Shown: positions 1 through 7,439, counted from the stretch's first letter. The stretch: 16,330 bases of DNA from Eubacteriales Family XIII. Incertae Sedis bacterium (GCA_031269205.1 JAISZM010000066.1:1-16330); one strand, 5' to 3'. Program-made: numbers and translations. The notes: a model not told the origin generated them from the letters alone.

Positions 1-696
1 GCGATAGACGCGAGGTTCATTCGCGGCTTGCAGGATATCGGTATCAAGATCACCCAGGGCTACGGCATGACTGAGGCGGGCCCGCTCGTTTCATCGACCC
101 CGTATTTCAGCGACACCTACGGCAGGGCCGGCTCCGTCGGACCGTCGACGCCGAGCGGAGAGTTCGCGATATCCGAGCCGGGCGACGATGGCGTCGGCGA
201 GGTGATGTGGAAAAGCCCGTGCCAGATGATAGGCTACTATAAAATGCCCGAGGCGACGGACAAGGCGCTCAAGGACGGGTGGTACTACACGGGCGATTAC
301 GGCTTCCTCGACGAGAGGGGGTGGCTCTACGTGACGGGTCGCAAGCACAACATCATCGTCACAAAGACGGGCAAGAACATCTTCCCCGAGGAGATGGAGT
401 TTGAGCTTGCCAAGCATCCCTACATAGCCGAGCTGATGATATACGGCAGCGAGGACAAGGTCAAGGGGGGCAGGGCGGTCAGCGTGCAGATCATCCCCGA
501 TTACGAAGCCGTTAGCGCCGACAGGGGCGAGCTGACGGAGGACGAAATGCTGGAACTCATGTGCGTGGTCGTGAAGGAGTTCAATGACGCGCTGCCGAAC
601 TACAAACGCATCAGGATAGTGGAGCTGAGAAAGACGGAATTCGTGCGCACGGCCACGAAAAAGCTCATGCGTCAGGCGAGCATTGACACAGTATAG
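1..696 (+). CDS. AMP-forming acyl-CoA ligase/synthetase, C-terminal part (5' end outside window)
   Basis: The 231 codons present are open from base 1, so the gene starts upstream of the window. The visible part carries adenylate-forming enzyme hallmarks: a GYGMTEAGP segment (the Y-G-x-T-E adenine-binding motif), then GWYYTGDYG with the ribose-binding Asp, the hinge GRKHNIIV, and KTGKNIFPEEME, which matches the G-x-N-(I/V)-x-P-x-E-(I/V)-E signature of long-chain fatty-acid and related acyl-CoA ligases. Near the end, RTATKKLMR holds the candidate catalytic lysine of the mobile C-terminal domain. The family activates a carboxylate with ATP to an acyl-adenylate and transfers it to CoA or to a carrier-protein thiol. 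The substrate cannot be read from this fragment, and an acyl-ACP synthetase is possible. The gene ends in TAG just before a hairpin shared with the convergent NlpC/P60 gene. Confidence 0.9.
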   Translation, partial: AIDARFIRGLQDIGIKITQGYGMTEAGPLVSSTPYFSDTYGRAGSVGPSTPSGEFAISEPGDDGVGEVMWKSPCQMIGYYKMPEATDKALKDGWYYTGDYGFLDERGWLYVTGRKHNIIVTKTGKNIFPEEMEFELAKHPYIAELMIYGSEDKVKGGRAVSVQIIPDYEAVSADRGELTEDEMLELMCVVVKEFNDALPNYKRIRIVELRKTEFVRTATKKLMRQASIDTV

Positions 697-698
697 CA

Positions 699-730
699 AA
701 TGGGCCGTCTCACTTTTGAGGCGACCCATT
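699..730. terminator. Bidirectional hairpin terminator between convergent genes
   Basis: The arms 699-712 (AATGGGCCGTCTCA) and 717-730 (TGAGGCGACCCATT) pair over 14 positions with one C-A mismatch and one G-U wobble, around a CTTT loop. The hairpin begins three bases after the ligase stop and ends 26 bases before the NlpC/P60 stop. There is no long T-run on either side, so termination strength is uncertain, but symmetric placement between two convergent stops supports the role. Confidence 0.7.
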
Positions 731-756
731 CTCTATACTATGTTATATCATTCCCG

Positions 757-1848
757 TCAGTAACGCACGCCGAACCTGAATCCCGACGCCGCCGTGTAAC
801 TCACCACGTCGCCTGTCTGCGGGGAGTGAATGACGCTGCCGCCGCCGACGTAGATGCCCACGTGCCCCGGACGCCATACGATGTCGCCCGGCTCAAGATC
901 GCCGATGCTGACCCTCTTGCCTCCGCTCGCCTGAGCTGAGGATGTACGAGGGATGAAAATACCGTTCCTTGCGTAGACGTACTGCGTGAATCCCGAGCAG
1001 TCAAATCCCGTCGACGGCGAGGTGCCTCCCCACTTGTAGGGAATACCGAGCAGAGCCTTTGCGTCCGCAACAATGCCGTTGCCGAGCGCGGGAGTCTTCC
1101 TGCTTGGCTTCGACGAATCGCTACCGCCAGATGAAGGCACAGATGTTGGGGCCGGCCTGTTGACCTCACGCTCGACAGCCGCCTGATTGGCTTTTGCGGC
1201 CTCGTAGTCACGCTGCGCCGCCGCCGTATCCTGACCCGCCGCAGCCTTAGCCGATACGAGTTCCTGCTGATCGCTTACCAGCTCGTTGGATTTTTGCTTC
1301 TGAGCCTCGTAATGCGTCACGAGCATGTCGTGAGTTTCCGTGATCTCCTGCTTCTTCTTTTCGACCTGCTCCTGTTTCGCGGTCAACTCCTCGACCGTCT
1401 TCACATCCTGTTCGTGGATGCGCTGAATCATGTCCATGTTGGAAATGAAGTCGACGATGTTTTCGGAGTTGAGCAGCACGTTGAATACGCTCGTATCGCT
1501 CGTGAGGTACATCTCCTTCAACCGCGCGTTAAGATCGCTCTCCTGCAACGAGAGCTGGTTCTCAAGCTCCATGAACTGCTCCGTGAGCTTGTCCATCTTC
1601 GCTTCGGCCTTGTCTATCTTTTTGTTGAGGCTCTTGATCTCAGCTTTTGTGGCGTTTATCTTCTTCTCGAGCGCGGAGATGTTCGCGCCGATGTTCGCTT
1701 CCTTTTGTTGCGCCTCGGCGAGTTGCGACTTGGCTGAAGCCGTCTTTTCCTTTGCGCTCTTCAGCGGATTGGTGGCATATGAGACCACGGCAGTTGAGCT
1801 GATGGCCACTATCGTGGCAATAGTCAGTACAAGAAATCGTTTGAGCAT
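757..1848 (-). CDS. Secreted coiled-coil NlpC/P60 peptidoglycan hydrolase
   Basis: This is a 363-residue protein read from ATG at 1848. A GGGAGGG ribosome binding site sits 5-6 bases upstream; a longer reading from 1878 lacks one. The N-terminus (MLKRFLVLTIATIVAI, then SSTAVVSYA) is a Sec signal peptide with probable cleavage near residue 26. Residues about 28-225 are a Lys/Glu/Gln/Ala-rich coiled coil like those of PcsB and CwlO. A Pro/Ser linker follows, then an NlpC/P60 domain from about residue 257. The catalytic triad is visible: Cys284 in FDCSGF, His329 in GHVGIYVG and His341 in VIHSPQ. Family members cleave peptide bonds in cell-wall stem peptides. CwlO/PcsB-type enzymes are usually gated by FtsEX, but no ftsEX is in the window. 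A promoter is visible upstream. It could equally serve daughter-cell separation or elongation. Confidence 0.93.
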   Translation of the reverse strand: MLKRFLVLTIATIVAISSTAVVSYATNPLKSAKEKTASAKSQLAEAQQKEANIGANISALEKKINATKAEIKSLNKKIDKAEAKMDKLTEQFMELENQLSLQESDLNARLKEMYLTSDTSVFNVLLNSENIVDFISNMDMIQRIHEQDVKTVEELTAKQEQVEKKKQEITETHDMLVTHYEAQKQKSNELVSDQQELVSAKAAAGQDTAAAQRDYEAAKANQAAVEREVNRPAPTSVPSSGGSDSSKPSRKTPALGNGIVADAKALLGIPYKWGGTSPSTGFDCSGFTQYVYARNGIFIPRTSSAQASGGKRVSIGDLEPGDIVWRPGHVGIYVGGGSVIHSPQTGDVVSYTAASGFRFGVRY

Positions 1849-1919
1849 GTATACCCTCCCATGCTTTATCGCCAACACAACACCCGTCTAAACGCAGAAA
1901 AACACGTACATTTATTAGC

Positions 1920-1948
1920 ATTCTACCTATTCAGGTCGCTTAAAGCAA
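1920..1948 (-). promoter_or_regulatory. Sigma-A-type promoter for the NlpC/P60 gene
   Basis: Read on the minus strand, a -35 TTGCTT (1943-1948) is followed after exactly 17 bases by a -10 TAGAAT (1920-1925). Transcription would start near 1913, giving a leader of about 65 bases before the ATG at 1848. Both hexamers are one or two bases off consensus. Confidence 0.65.
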
Positions 1949-1997
1949 GCGATAATGCACGATATCACAGGATCGTTGGACAGTTTTCATAATGTTG

Positions 1998-2030
1998 TCA
2001 CATTCGGAGCAGGAAAGCCGATTAATGTGA
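1998..2030 (+). promoter_or_regulatory. Inverted repeat in front of thiN
   Basis: TCACATT (1998-2004) is the exact reverse complement of AATGTGA (2024-2030). Inside it, CGG (2005-2007) can pair with CCG (2018-2020), leaving ATT as a bulge, so a 10-bp hairpin is possible ending 10 bases before the AGGAG. It could be a protein operator or an RNA hairpin. No TPP-riboswitch core (such as CTGAGA) is present. I see no convincing -35/-10 pair for thiN; TGTGATAAA at 2026-2034 may be an extended -10 element overlapping the right arm. Confidence 0.35.
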
Positions 2031-2055
2031 TAAACTTTACAGGAGCGAATGAATA

Positions 2056-2745
2056 ATGGTAATGGGTCTTGAAATGGAACAAAAACGGTGCGTTATAATT
2101 ACCTCTCATGTTATGGGAGGGATTCCGTCCGGTCTGTTGGATTCATCGGGCGGGGACTACGTCGTATGCGCGGACGGCGGGCTGAGATACGCGCTCGACG
2201 CGGGCATCAGACCCGATGTCGTGATAGGAGATTTTGACTCGGCGGATGAAGACGATGTCGCGCGGATCGCCGTCAGCGCCGACGCGGAGATCATACGCTT
2301 GAACACCGAAAAGGACGACACGGATCTGCTGGCCGCCGTGAAGTACGGCATTTCGAAAGCGCTGTCTGACTTTCTTGTAGTCGGTGGGCTTTCGGGCAGG
2401 TTCGACCACAGCATGGGCAATGTACAGGCGCTTTCGTTCCTTCTCGACATGAGATGCAGTGGATGGATAAGAGACGGCGCCAACCGCTGCGTCATGATAG
2501 GCTCGAGCCGCGACGGCGCGGGCAGGATAGAACTCGAACCCGACGACACGAGCTACTTCTCCGTATTTTCATACACGGAGCGCAGTCAGGGCGTAACGAT
2601 CAGAAACGCGAAGTACGAGACCTGCGGAGAGTTGTTCACGCATTCGTACCCGAGAGGCGTGAGCAACGAATTCATAGAGGGGAAACTCGCGGAGATAGAA
2701 GTGGTGGACGGCCGTCTGCTGATAGCGCTGTCGGCGAAGCGCTAG
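2056..2745 (+). CDS. thiN: Thiamine pyrophosphokinase
   Basis: A 229-residue protein of normal length for the family. It transfers pyrophosphate from ATP to thiamine to make the cofactor TPP in the cytoplasm. The N-terminal catalytic domain shows CADGG (residues 38-42), VIGDFDS (56-62), EKDDTD (85-90) and GGLSGRFDHSMGN (110-122). These are the conserved substrate and magnesium-binding motifs of bacterial thiamine pyrophosphokinases. The C-terminal part (about 150-229) fits the thiamine-binding beta domain. ATG at 2056 lies 10 bases after AGGAG (2041-2045). In-frame ATGs at 2062 and 2074 are alternatives, and the real N-terminus may be a few residues shorter. The gene stands alone and is divergent from the NlpC/P60 gene; no other thiamine gene is nearby. 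Confidence 0.92.
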   Translation: MVMGLEMEQKRCVIITSHVMGGIPSGLLDSSGGDYVVCADGGLRYALDAGIRPDVVIGDFDSADEDDVARIAVSADAEIIRLNTEKDDTDLLAAVKYGISKALSDFLVVGGLSGRFDHSMGNVQALSFLLDMRCSGWIRDGANRCVMIGSSRDGAGRIELEPDDTSYFSVFSYTERSQGVTIRNAKYETCGELFTHSYPRGVSNEFIEGKLAEIEVVDGRLLIALSAKR

Positions 2746-2763
2746 CGCCGTGGCTGGTGGATC

Positions 2764-3309
2764 CTATTTCAGTAGGTAACAGCTCGTGAAGGCGAGGGTG
2801 CGAGGGCCGTAGTTGTACGGGATGCCGGACAGCTCGCACACCTTGCTGACCCACAGGCCGTAGGCTTCCATAGAGGATATCGACTCATCGGGACGGCGGC
2901 ACGGCGCGTCCGGGTAGGTGCACTCCTTGCACAGCTCACAGGTACCGGCGCCCATCGGCAGGATATCGTCGTACCTCTCCCTGAGCTTCCGCACGAGGAC
3001 GGCGAAGTCCTCCTTGTGCTTCTTTCCCGCGCTCTCTATCGTCTCGTAATCGAAATCGTCGTCCATCTGGGCGACGGTCTGTACGAGCAGGCCGTACGTG
3101 TACCGCGCTGCTCTACTGGCGGCCTCCTCGATGCTTCCGCAGGCGGGAGGGCAACGCCAATTCCTGCCGTACTTATTGCATCTGTCCGCGCTGCACATCT
3201 CGCGCACCTCGGGCATGAATATGAGAGCTTCTACGTTCAGCTCGCCCGCGTGAGAGAATCCGGTTTCCTCCGCTTCCCTGATGAGCGCGTCCGTGTCATA
3301 GCCTGTCAC
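2764..3309 (-). CDS. DUF2284 cysteine-rich putative metal-binding protein
   Basis: A 181-residue protein starting at GTG 3309. Cysteines occur at residues 39, 44, 53 and 57 within MCSADRCNKYGRNWRCPPAC, then a second set C124-x2-C127-x2-C130-x6-C137, which resembles an iron-sulfur binding pattern, and C158 and C177 near the end. The motif order matches the DUF2284 family, whose biochemical role is unknown and which is annotated only as predicted metal-binding. The GTG start is chosen because AGGAGG lies 6 bases upstream (3316-3321). A 224-residue reading from ATG 3438 would start upstream of the predicted transcription start (about 3421), and its extra 43 residues are low-complexity polar sequence. 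The gene converges on thiN with 18 bases between stops. A redox or electron-transfer role is only a guess. Confidence 0.85.
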   Translation of the reverse strand: MTGYDTDALIREAEETGFSHAGELNVEALIFMPEVREMCSADRCNKYGRNWRCPPACGSIEEAASRAARYTYGLLVQTVAQMDDDFDYETIESAGKKHKEDFAVLVRKLRERYDDILPMGAGTCELCKECTYPDAPCRRPDESISSMEAYGLWVSKVCELSGIPYNYGPRTLAFTSCYLLK

Positions 3310-3427
3310 TGATTTCCTCCTGTCGTCCTCCTCTGACGCGGACAAAGCGGCGGTTTCCCTGTTCCCATCATCCCTATCGCTTGTACCATTCGCATTCGGA
3401 ATCGCGCCCATCGCGGAGTACCGTTTC

Positions 3428-3456
3428 ATTATAGCCAAACGGCGTCGGATTGTCCA
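3428..3456 (-). promoter_or_regulatory. Sigma-A-type promoter for the DUF2284 gene
   Basis: On the minus strand, TGGACA (3451-3456) is followed after 17 bases by a perfect TATAAT (3428-3433). Transcription is expected near 3421, giving a leader of about 110 bases to the GTG at 3309. The position shows that the upstream in-frame ATGs at 3438 and 3429 lie before or at the transcription start. Confidence 0.75.
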
Positions 3457-3540
3457 TCGCTCTACGCCTTTGCGCGCGCCTTTGCTGAAGCGGGAACGAA
3501 GTCGTGGCGTTCCTCGGCGTCGTGCGCGCCGCGCTTCTAG

Positions 3541-3619
3541 AAGACTAACAATAAAATAACAGGACCGGACAAAATATATTTAAGTTCTATTTAACATTTC
3601 AGGAATAGGATAACGCCAT
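3541..3619 (+). other. AT-rich intergenic patch upstream of the export operon
   Basis: This stretch is strikingly AT-rich against GC-rich surroundings (runs such as AAAATATATTTAAG and TATTTAACATTT). It lies just ahead of the candidate leader RNA, where the promoter of the MacAB-type operon is expected. I could not find a -35/-10 pair with correct spacing, so the promoter type is undetermined. The stretch 3457-3540 to its left holds no recognisable feature. Confidence 0.4.
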
Positions 3620-3749
3620 GGAGGACGTCTCTTACCGTAGTGCCGTAAACAGTGATTCAGGAAAGGAAAACTATCTATTCTGTTGATCCGGCGCCCTTTG
3701 GTAGGAAGTTACGTCGGGGCAACATCTATGAAACCGTGAGTCGTCCTCC
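3620..3749 (+). ncRNA. Candidate structured leader RNA (riboswitch-like) of the export operon
   Basis: Bases 3620-3631 (GGAGGACGTCTC) pair with 3738-3749 (GAGTCGTCCTCC), making 11 bp with one T-T mismatch and closing a domain of about 106 bases. Inside, 3640-3645 (GTGCCG) can pair with 3689-3694 (CGGCGC), followed inward by 3648-3652 (AACAG) with 3680-3684 (CTGTT). GCCC 3693-3696 can pair with GGGC 3717-3720 as a partly competing helix. Nested helices and unpaired A/G-rich segments resemble a riboswitch or attenuator. It matches no class I can recall (SAM, TPP, cobalamin, c-di-GMP, c-di-AMP, M-box, guanidine and T-box cores are absent). It ends about 75 bases before the adaptor start codon. 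The structure is inferred from pairing only. Confidence 0.45.
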
Positions 3750-3822
3750 CTAACAGGAGAAGTCGTACGTGAAGAGATTGCGAGCGGCATCCGGCTGAAG
3801 ATGAACGGGAAGGGAACTCACT

Positions 3823-5478
3823 ATGAAAAAGAAGAAGCGTTGGCCTGTCGTCGTAGCGATCTTAGCCGTCTGTGCGGTCGCGATCGTCTTTGTCGTGCCG
3901 AGGGTTGCGGGCGGGTTGAGGATACCGGGGCTGGGGAACGCCACGGCGACCGTGCAGACCGTATCCGTCGAAGCGGCGAAGGGCGACGTCGTCTCGTCGG
4001 TCGTGGCCACGGGCAATCTCAGCGAAAGCGTGACCGACGCGCCAATCCCGTACGATGTCGAAGTTGACAGCCTCTACGTCGCCGCGGGCGACTACGTGGC
4101 GAAGGACGATGCGATAGCGCTGCTCGATTCGAGTTCGCTCACAAGCAGCATCTCGGATGTCAGAGATGATCTCAGCGACGTGAACGACGACATCGAAGAT
4201 ATCGTCGACGGGGATAAGGACACCTTGTACTTGCGATCCAAGGCGACAGCGCGCGTCAAGGGCATATATATAGATGAAGGCGACAAGGTTAAGGACAAGG
4301 CGGCTACGGACGGCGCGCTCATTCTGCTCTCTCTCGACGGCCTCATGTCCGTGGACATAAGTTCCGACACGAAACTGAGCCGCGGCGATGAGGTGACCGT
4401 GGTACTGGCCGATGGCGACGAAACGGATGGCACGGTCGAAAGCTCTTCGGACGGCGACTATACGATCACCTTGACGGACGACGGCCCAGCGCTCGGTGAA
4501 AAAGTGACCGTCGCCTACGAAGAGAAGACGATAGGCGAGGGTGAACTCAAAGTACACGAGCCGCTGAAAGTCACTTATGGCTCGGGTAAAGTCTCGACCG
4601 TCGCGGTGGAAGAAAACGAAAAGGTGTACAACGGAACCACCCTCATAACGATAGAAAAATCCTCCGTCGATACGGGATTCGCGAGCCTCGTCGAGAAGAG
4701 AGAAGCGCTCACGTCGAGGCTTGAACGATTGAGCGAACTCGCGGTGGACAGGATAATATACGCGCCCGTGAGCGGGACGGTGTCGGAGGTGGCCGTGGAA
4801 GAAGGCGGGTCGCTTACGACGAGTTTGTCCGCGCTGACGACGAGCGAGAGCGCCGTGATGACGATAGCCGCGAAGGACAAGATAGCGCTGAGCGTGGATA
4901 TAGACGAGCTTGACATCGGTGCGATCAGCCCCGGACTCGAGACGGACGTCGAGGTAGACGCTATCGAGGGCGAGACCTTCCATGGGAGCGTCGTCGAAGT
5001 GTCGGATGAGGCTGACGTTGATACGGGCGTCGCGAAGTACGGCGCAGTCATAGAGATAGAGCGCACGGACGCGATGAAGGAAGGCATGAGCGCGACGGCC
5101 ACGATAACGAAGGAAAAGCGCGAAGGAGTGATCACGATACCTCTGGACGCCGTGCAGGAGTTCGGGGAGAGGATATTCGTCTACACCGCAGTGGACGGCG
5201 AAAGCGGCGTACCCACGGGAGAGCAGGCGGTAGAGACGGGGCTGTCCGACGGCACGAAGGTCGAGATCGTCAGCGGCCTGAACGAAGGCGACGCGGTATA
5301 CTATCTGCCGGCGTCCTCCGACGAAACTGAGACAGGGCAGATGGGTGCGTTCCCGATGATGGGCGGCGGCGGTCAGGTCAGGGTGGTGAACGGCGAAAGA
5401 CCCCAGCAGGCAGGCAGCGGATCGGGCGGCGCTCCTCCCGGCGGCGGATCTGGCGGCGGCGCTCCCTCCGGCGGCTGA
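3823..5478 (+). CDS. HlyD/MacA-type membrane-fusion adaptor of an ABC exporter
   Basis: A 551-residue adaptor protein. A Lys-rich start (MKKKKR) and one hydrophobic segment at residues 8-29 anchor it in the membrane with the rest outside. The segment around residues 55-101 (a VVATGNLSE-type turn, then VEVDSLYVAAGDYVAKDDAIALLD) and that around 310-330 (IIYAPVSGTVSEVAVEEGGSL) look like the two halves of a biotinyl-lipoyl hairpin. Between them lie an unusual Asp-rich insert and a short helical stretch (about 285-308). A beta-barrel region follows (IALSVDIDELD, VEVDAIEG, MSATATI, ITIPLDAV). The last 45 or so residues are a Gly/Pro/Ser-rich tail. MacA-like proteins are usually nearer 370-400 residues, so this one is long. 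AGGGA at 3811-3815 sits 7 bases before the ATG. It is first of three genes, 14 bases ahead of the ATPase. The cargo is unknown. Confidence 0.88.
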   Translation: MKKKKRWPVVVAILAVCAVAIVFVVPRVAGGLRIPGLGNATATVQTVSVEAAKGDVVSSVVATGNLSESVTDAPIPYDVEVDSLYVAAGDYVAKDDAIALLDSSSLTSSISDVRDDLSDVNDDIEDIVDGDKDTLYLRSKATARVKGIYIDEGDKVKDKAATDGALILLSLDGLMSVDISSDTKLSRGDEVTVVLADGDETDGTVESSSDGDYTITLTDDGPALGEKVTVAYEEKTIGEGELKVHEPLKVTYGSGKVSTVAVEENEKVYNGTTLITIEKSSVDTGFASLVEKREALTSRLERLSELAVDRIIYAPVSGTVSEVAVEEGGSLTTSLSALTTSESAVMTIAAKDKIALSVDIDELDIGAISPGLETDVEVDAIEGETFHGSVVEVSDEADVDTGVAKYGAVIEIERTDAMKEGMSATATITKEKREGVITIPLDAVQEFGERIFVYTAVDGESGVPTGEQAVETGLSDGTKVEIVSGLNEGDAVYYLPASSDETETGQMGAFPMMGGGGQVRVVNGERPQQAGSGSGGAPPGGGSGGGAPSGG

Positions 5479-5492
5479 GAAGGGGGTCCCCG

Positions 5493-6191
5493 ATGATAGA
5501 ATTCAATGACGTTTCCAAACTGTACGAGACGGACGGCGAGACGATACACGCGCTCGATCACGTGAGCATGAGCATAGAGAAGGGTGAGTTCGTAGGCGTT
5601 ACGGGCAGTTCCGGTAGCGGCAAATCCACGATGATGCACATCATGGGGTGTCTCGACGCGGTCACTTCAGGAGTCTACCTGCTGGAAGGCCAACCGATAG
5701 AAAATTACTCGGAAAATGAACTCGCTGAAATACGCAACAGGAAGATAGGCTTCATCTTTCAGAACTTCAATCTCCTGAATCGCATGACGATAGAGGAGAA
5801 CGTGGAGCTGCCGCTCATATACCGCGGGGTCAGATCCGCGGAGCGGCGGCGGCTCGTGGGCGAGGCGCTCGGGCAGGTCGGGCTGTCGGACCGGCGCAAG
5901 CACACGCCGAACAGCGTTTCGGGCGGGCAGCAGCAACGAGCCGCGATAGCGAGGGCCATCGTGACGGATCCCGCGCTGATACTGGCGGACGAGCCGACAG
6001 GCAACCTCGATTCGCGCACGGGCACGGACATCATGACGCTGTTCTCGGAGCTGAACGCGGCGGGCAGAACCATCGTCCTTATCACGCACGACGCGGGTGT
6101 GGCGGCGCAGACCCACCGGATCGTGCGTCTGGCGGACGGGCATATAGAGGAAGACTCGAAGGAGACAAAAAATGGCGCTGCAATCTTTTAA
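5493..6191 (+). CDS. MacB/LolD-type ABC transporter ATPase
   Basis: A 232-residue nucleotide-binding subunit, standard length for the MacB/LolD/SalX group. All motifs are intact: Walker A GSSGSGKST (38-46), Q-loop Gln90 in FIFQNFNLL, signature VSGGQQQRAAIARA (from 142), Walker B ALILADEPTGNLD (161-173) and switch His199 in LITHD. It hydrolyses ATP in the cytoplasm to drive the permease encoded next. GGGGG upstream of the ATG at 5493 serves as the ribosome binding site. Its 3' end overlaps the permease start by 20 bases, suggesting translational coupling and a fixed subunit ratio. Confidence 0.95.
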   Translation: MIEFNDVSKLYETDGETIHALDHVSMSIEKGEFVGVTGSSGSGKSTMMHIMGCLDAVTSGVYLLEGQPIENYSENELAEIRNRKIGFIFQNFNLLNRMTIEENVELPLIYRGVRSAERRRLVGEALGQVGLSDRRKHTPNSVSGGQQQRAAIARAIVTDPALILADEPTGNLDSRTGTDIMTLFSELNAAGRTIVLITHDAGVAAQTHRIVRLADGHIEEDSKETKNGAAIF

Positions 6192-7365
6192 AATAGCGTG
6201 GAAGGCCATCGCCGCGAACAAGATGCGTTCCTTCCTGACCATGCTCGGCATCATCATCGGCGTCCTCGCCCTCGTCGTGCTCGTCTCGCTTGTCACGAGC
6301 GCCACGAGCGCCGTTACGGACAGCATAGAGTCCATGGGAAATGACATGCTGACCGTCGCCGTGCTGGACGACAAGGGAAACCCGATCAAGCTGAAGGACA
6401 TGGACGATATCGCGGGCGACGAGAGCATCGCGCTGACGACGCCCATACTGCAGCTGAACGGGACGGCGAAGGTCGGCAACGAGACGTACGACGTCTCCGT
6501 CGAAGGCACGAACAGCGCGTATTTCAGCATCGAGGGCAGCGAACTCGCCGCCGGAAGATTCCTGAAGACGGCGGATCTCGATAACGTCTCGCACGTCGCG
6601 GTCGTCAGCTATGAGGCGGCCGAGGACGCCTTCGGCATAGACTCCGCCGCGGGCGCGCGGGACGTGGTCGGCCAGACCGCCCTGCTGAACGGCAGGAAGT
6701 TCCTCGTGGTAGGCGTCCTCGCGGAGGACGAATCGATCATGGCGGCGATGATGAGCTCGAACGCGGTGTACATCCCGTTCACGACGGCCGAGCGCATGTC
6801 CGACTCGGGCTCCGGCATATCGCAGTTCTACGCTGCGGCCAAAGACAGCGAGAGCGTTGACCGCGCTGAGCAGGCGCTGACGGAAGCCCTCACGTCGAGG
6901 TTTAGGGGCGACGAGGACGCCTTCCGCATCCTGAACCAGAACACGCTCGCGGACACGATGAGCGACGTAACGAACATATTCGCCCTGCTGCTCGGCGGCA
7001 TCGCGGCCATCTCCCTTCTCGTGGGCGGCATCGGCATCATGAACATCATGCTCGTCTCCGTGACGGAGCGCACGCGCGAGATAGGAATACGCAAGGCCAT
7101 AGGCGCGCGGCGCGCGGGCATCATGCTCCAGTTCATCATCGAGGCCCTCGTCATCTGTCTCATAGGCTGCACCATAGGCGTAGCGGCCTCGGGAGGCATA
7201 GTGACGCTCGTGAGCGCCGCCATGCCGGACATGACCTTCAGTCTGTCGGGCGGCGTCATCGTAGTGGCCGTGCTCTTCTCGACGGCGATAGGACTCCTGT
7301 TCGGGCTCTACCCCGCGAGAAAAGCGGCCGGGATGAACCCCATAGACGCCCTGCGCTACGAATGA
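6172..7365 (+). CDS. MacB/FtsX-family ABC transporter permease
   Basis: A 397-residue permease. TM1 lies at residues 20-45 (FLTMLGIIIGVLALVVLVSL). A MacB-type extracytoplasmic core domain spans about 50-260, and three more membrane segments lie between about 263 and 385. The cytoplasmic stretch GIGIMNIMLVSVTERTREIG with IRKAIGARR is diagnostic of MacB-type mechanotransmission permeases, as is the terminal ARKAAGMNPIDALRYE. ATG at 6172 is preceded by AAGGAG inside the ATPase gene. With the adaptor and ATPase it should form a MacAB-like complex. Members export peptides, lipids or drugs, or act as sensors; the sequence does not say which. The protein is complete, and no outer-membrane TolC-like partner is encoded here. 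Confidence 0.94.
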   Translation: MALQSFKIAWKAIAANKMRSFLTMLGIIIGVLALVVLVSLVTSATSAVTDSIESMGNDMLTVAVLDDKGNPIKLKDMDDIAGDESIALTTPILQLNGTAKVGNETYDVSVEGTNSAYFSIEGSELAAGRFLKTADLDNVSHVAVVSYEAAEDAFGIDSAAGARDVVGQTALLNGRKFLVVGVLAEDESIMAAMMSSNAVYIPFTTAERMSDSGSGISQFYAAAKDSESVDRAEQALTEALTSRFRGDEDAFRILNQNTLADTMSDVTNIFALLLGGIAAISLLVGGIGIMNIMLVSVTERTREIGIRKAIGARRAGIMLQFIIEALVICLIGCTIGVAASGGIVTLVSAAMPDMTFSLSGGVIVVAVLFSTAIGLLFGLYPARKAAGMNPIDALRYE

Positions 7366-7404
7366 GCGAACGGCTCGATTGTCTTTCACTTTCTCGCGCG
7401 TCCT

Positions 7405-7439
7405 GATGATTATCCATGCGCCCTGGCGATAGAATCATC
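7405..7439 (+). terminator. Inverted repeat after the export operon (weak terminator candidate)
   Basis: GATGATTATC (7405-7414) pairs with GAT (7428-7430) and AATCATC (7433-7439), with AG left as a bulge, around a 13-base loop. It lies 40 bases after the permease stop. No T-run follows, so it may be an operator or mRNA-stabilising hairpin rather than a terminator. Bases 7440-7497 are C-rich without recognised features. Confidence 0.3.

Noticed and set aside
2732..2750. CGGCG/CGCCG hairpin at the thiN stop codon as a terminator
   Set aside because: Only 5 bp with a 9-base loop and no T-run; likely chance in GC-rich sequence.
3439..3822. Known riboswitch classes (c-di-GMP, c-di-AMP, SAM, TPP, cobalamin, M-box, guanidine, T-box)
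   Set aside because: None of the conserved core strings I know for these classes occurs here, so only an unclassified structured RNA is proposed.
3801..4067. Overlapping +1 frame starting at ATG 3801
   Set aside because: The AGGGA at 3811-3815 serves the adaptor ATG at 3823; the alternative product is Arg/Gly-rich and resembles no protein.
3862..4983. 373-codon minus-strand frame opposite the adaptor gene
   Set aside because: No ribosome binding site or motif; the sense frame encodes an HlyD-type protein with membrane anchor and lipoyl motifs.
6082..7389. 435-codon minus-strand frame opposite the MacB-type permease
   Set aside because: Composition is dominated by Arg, His and Asp with no recognisable fold; it is a mirror of the permease reading frame.
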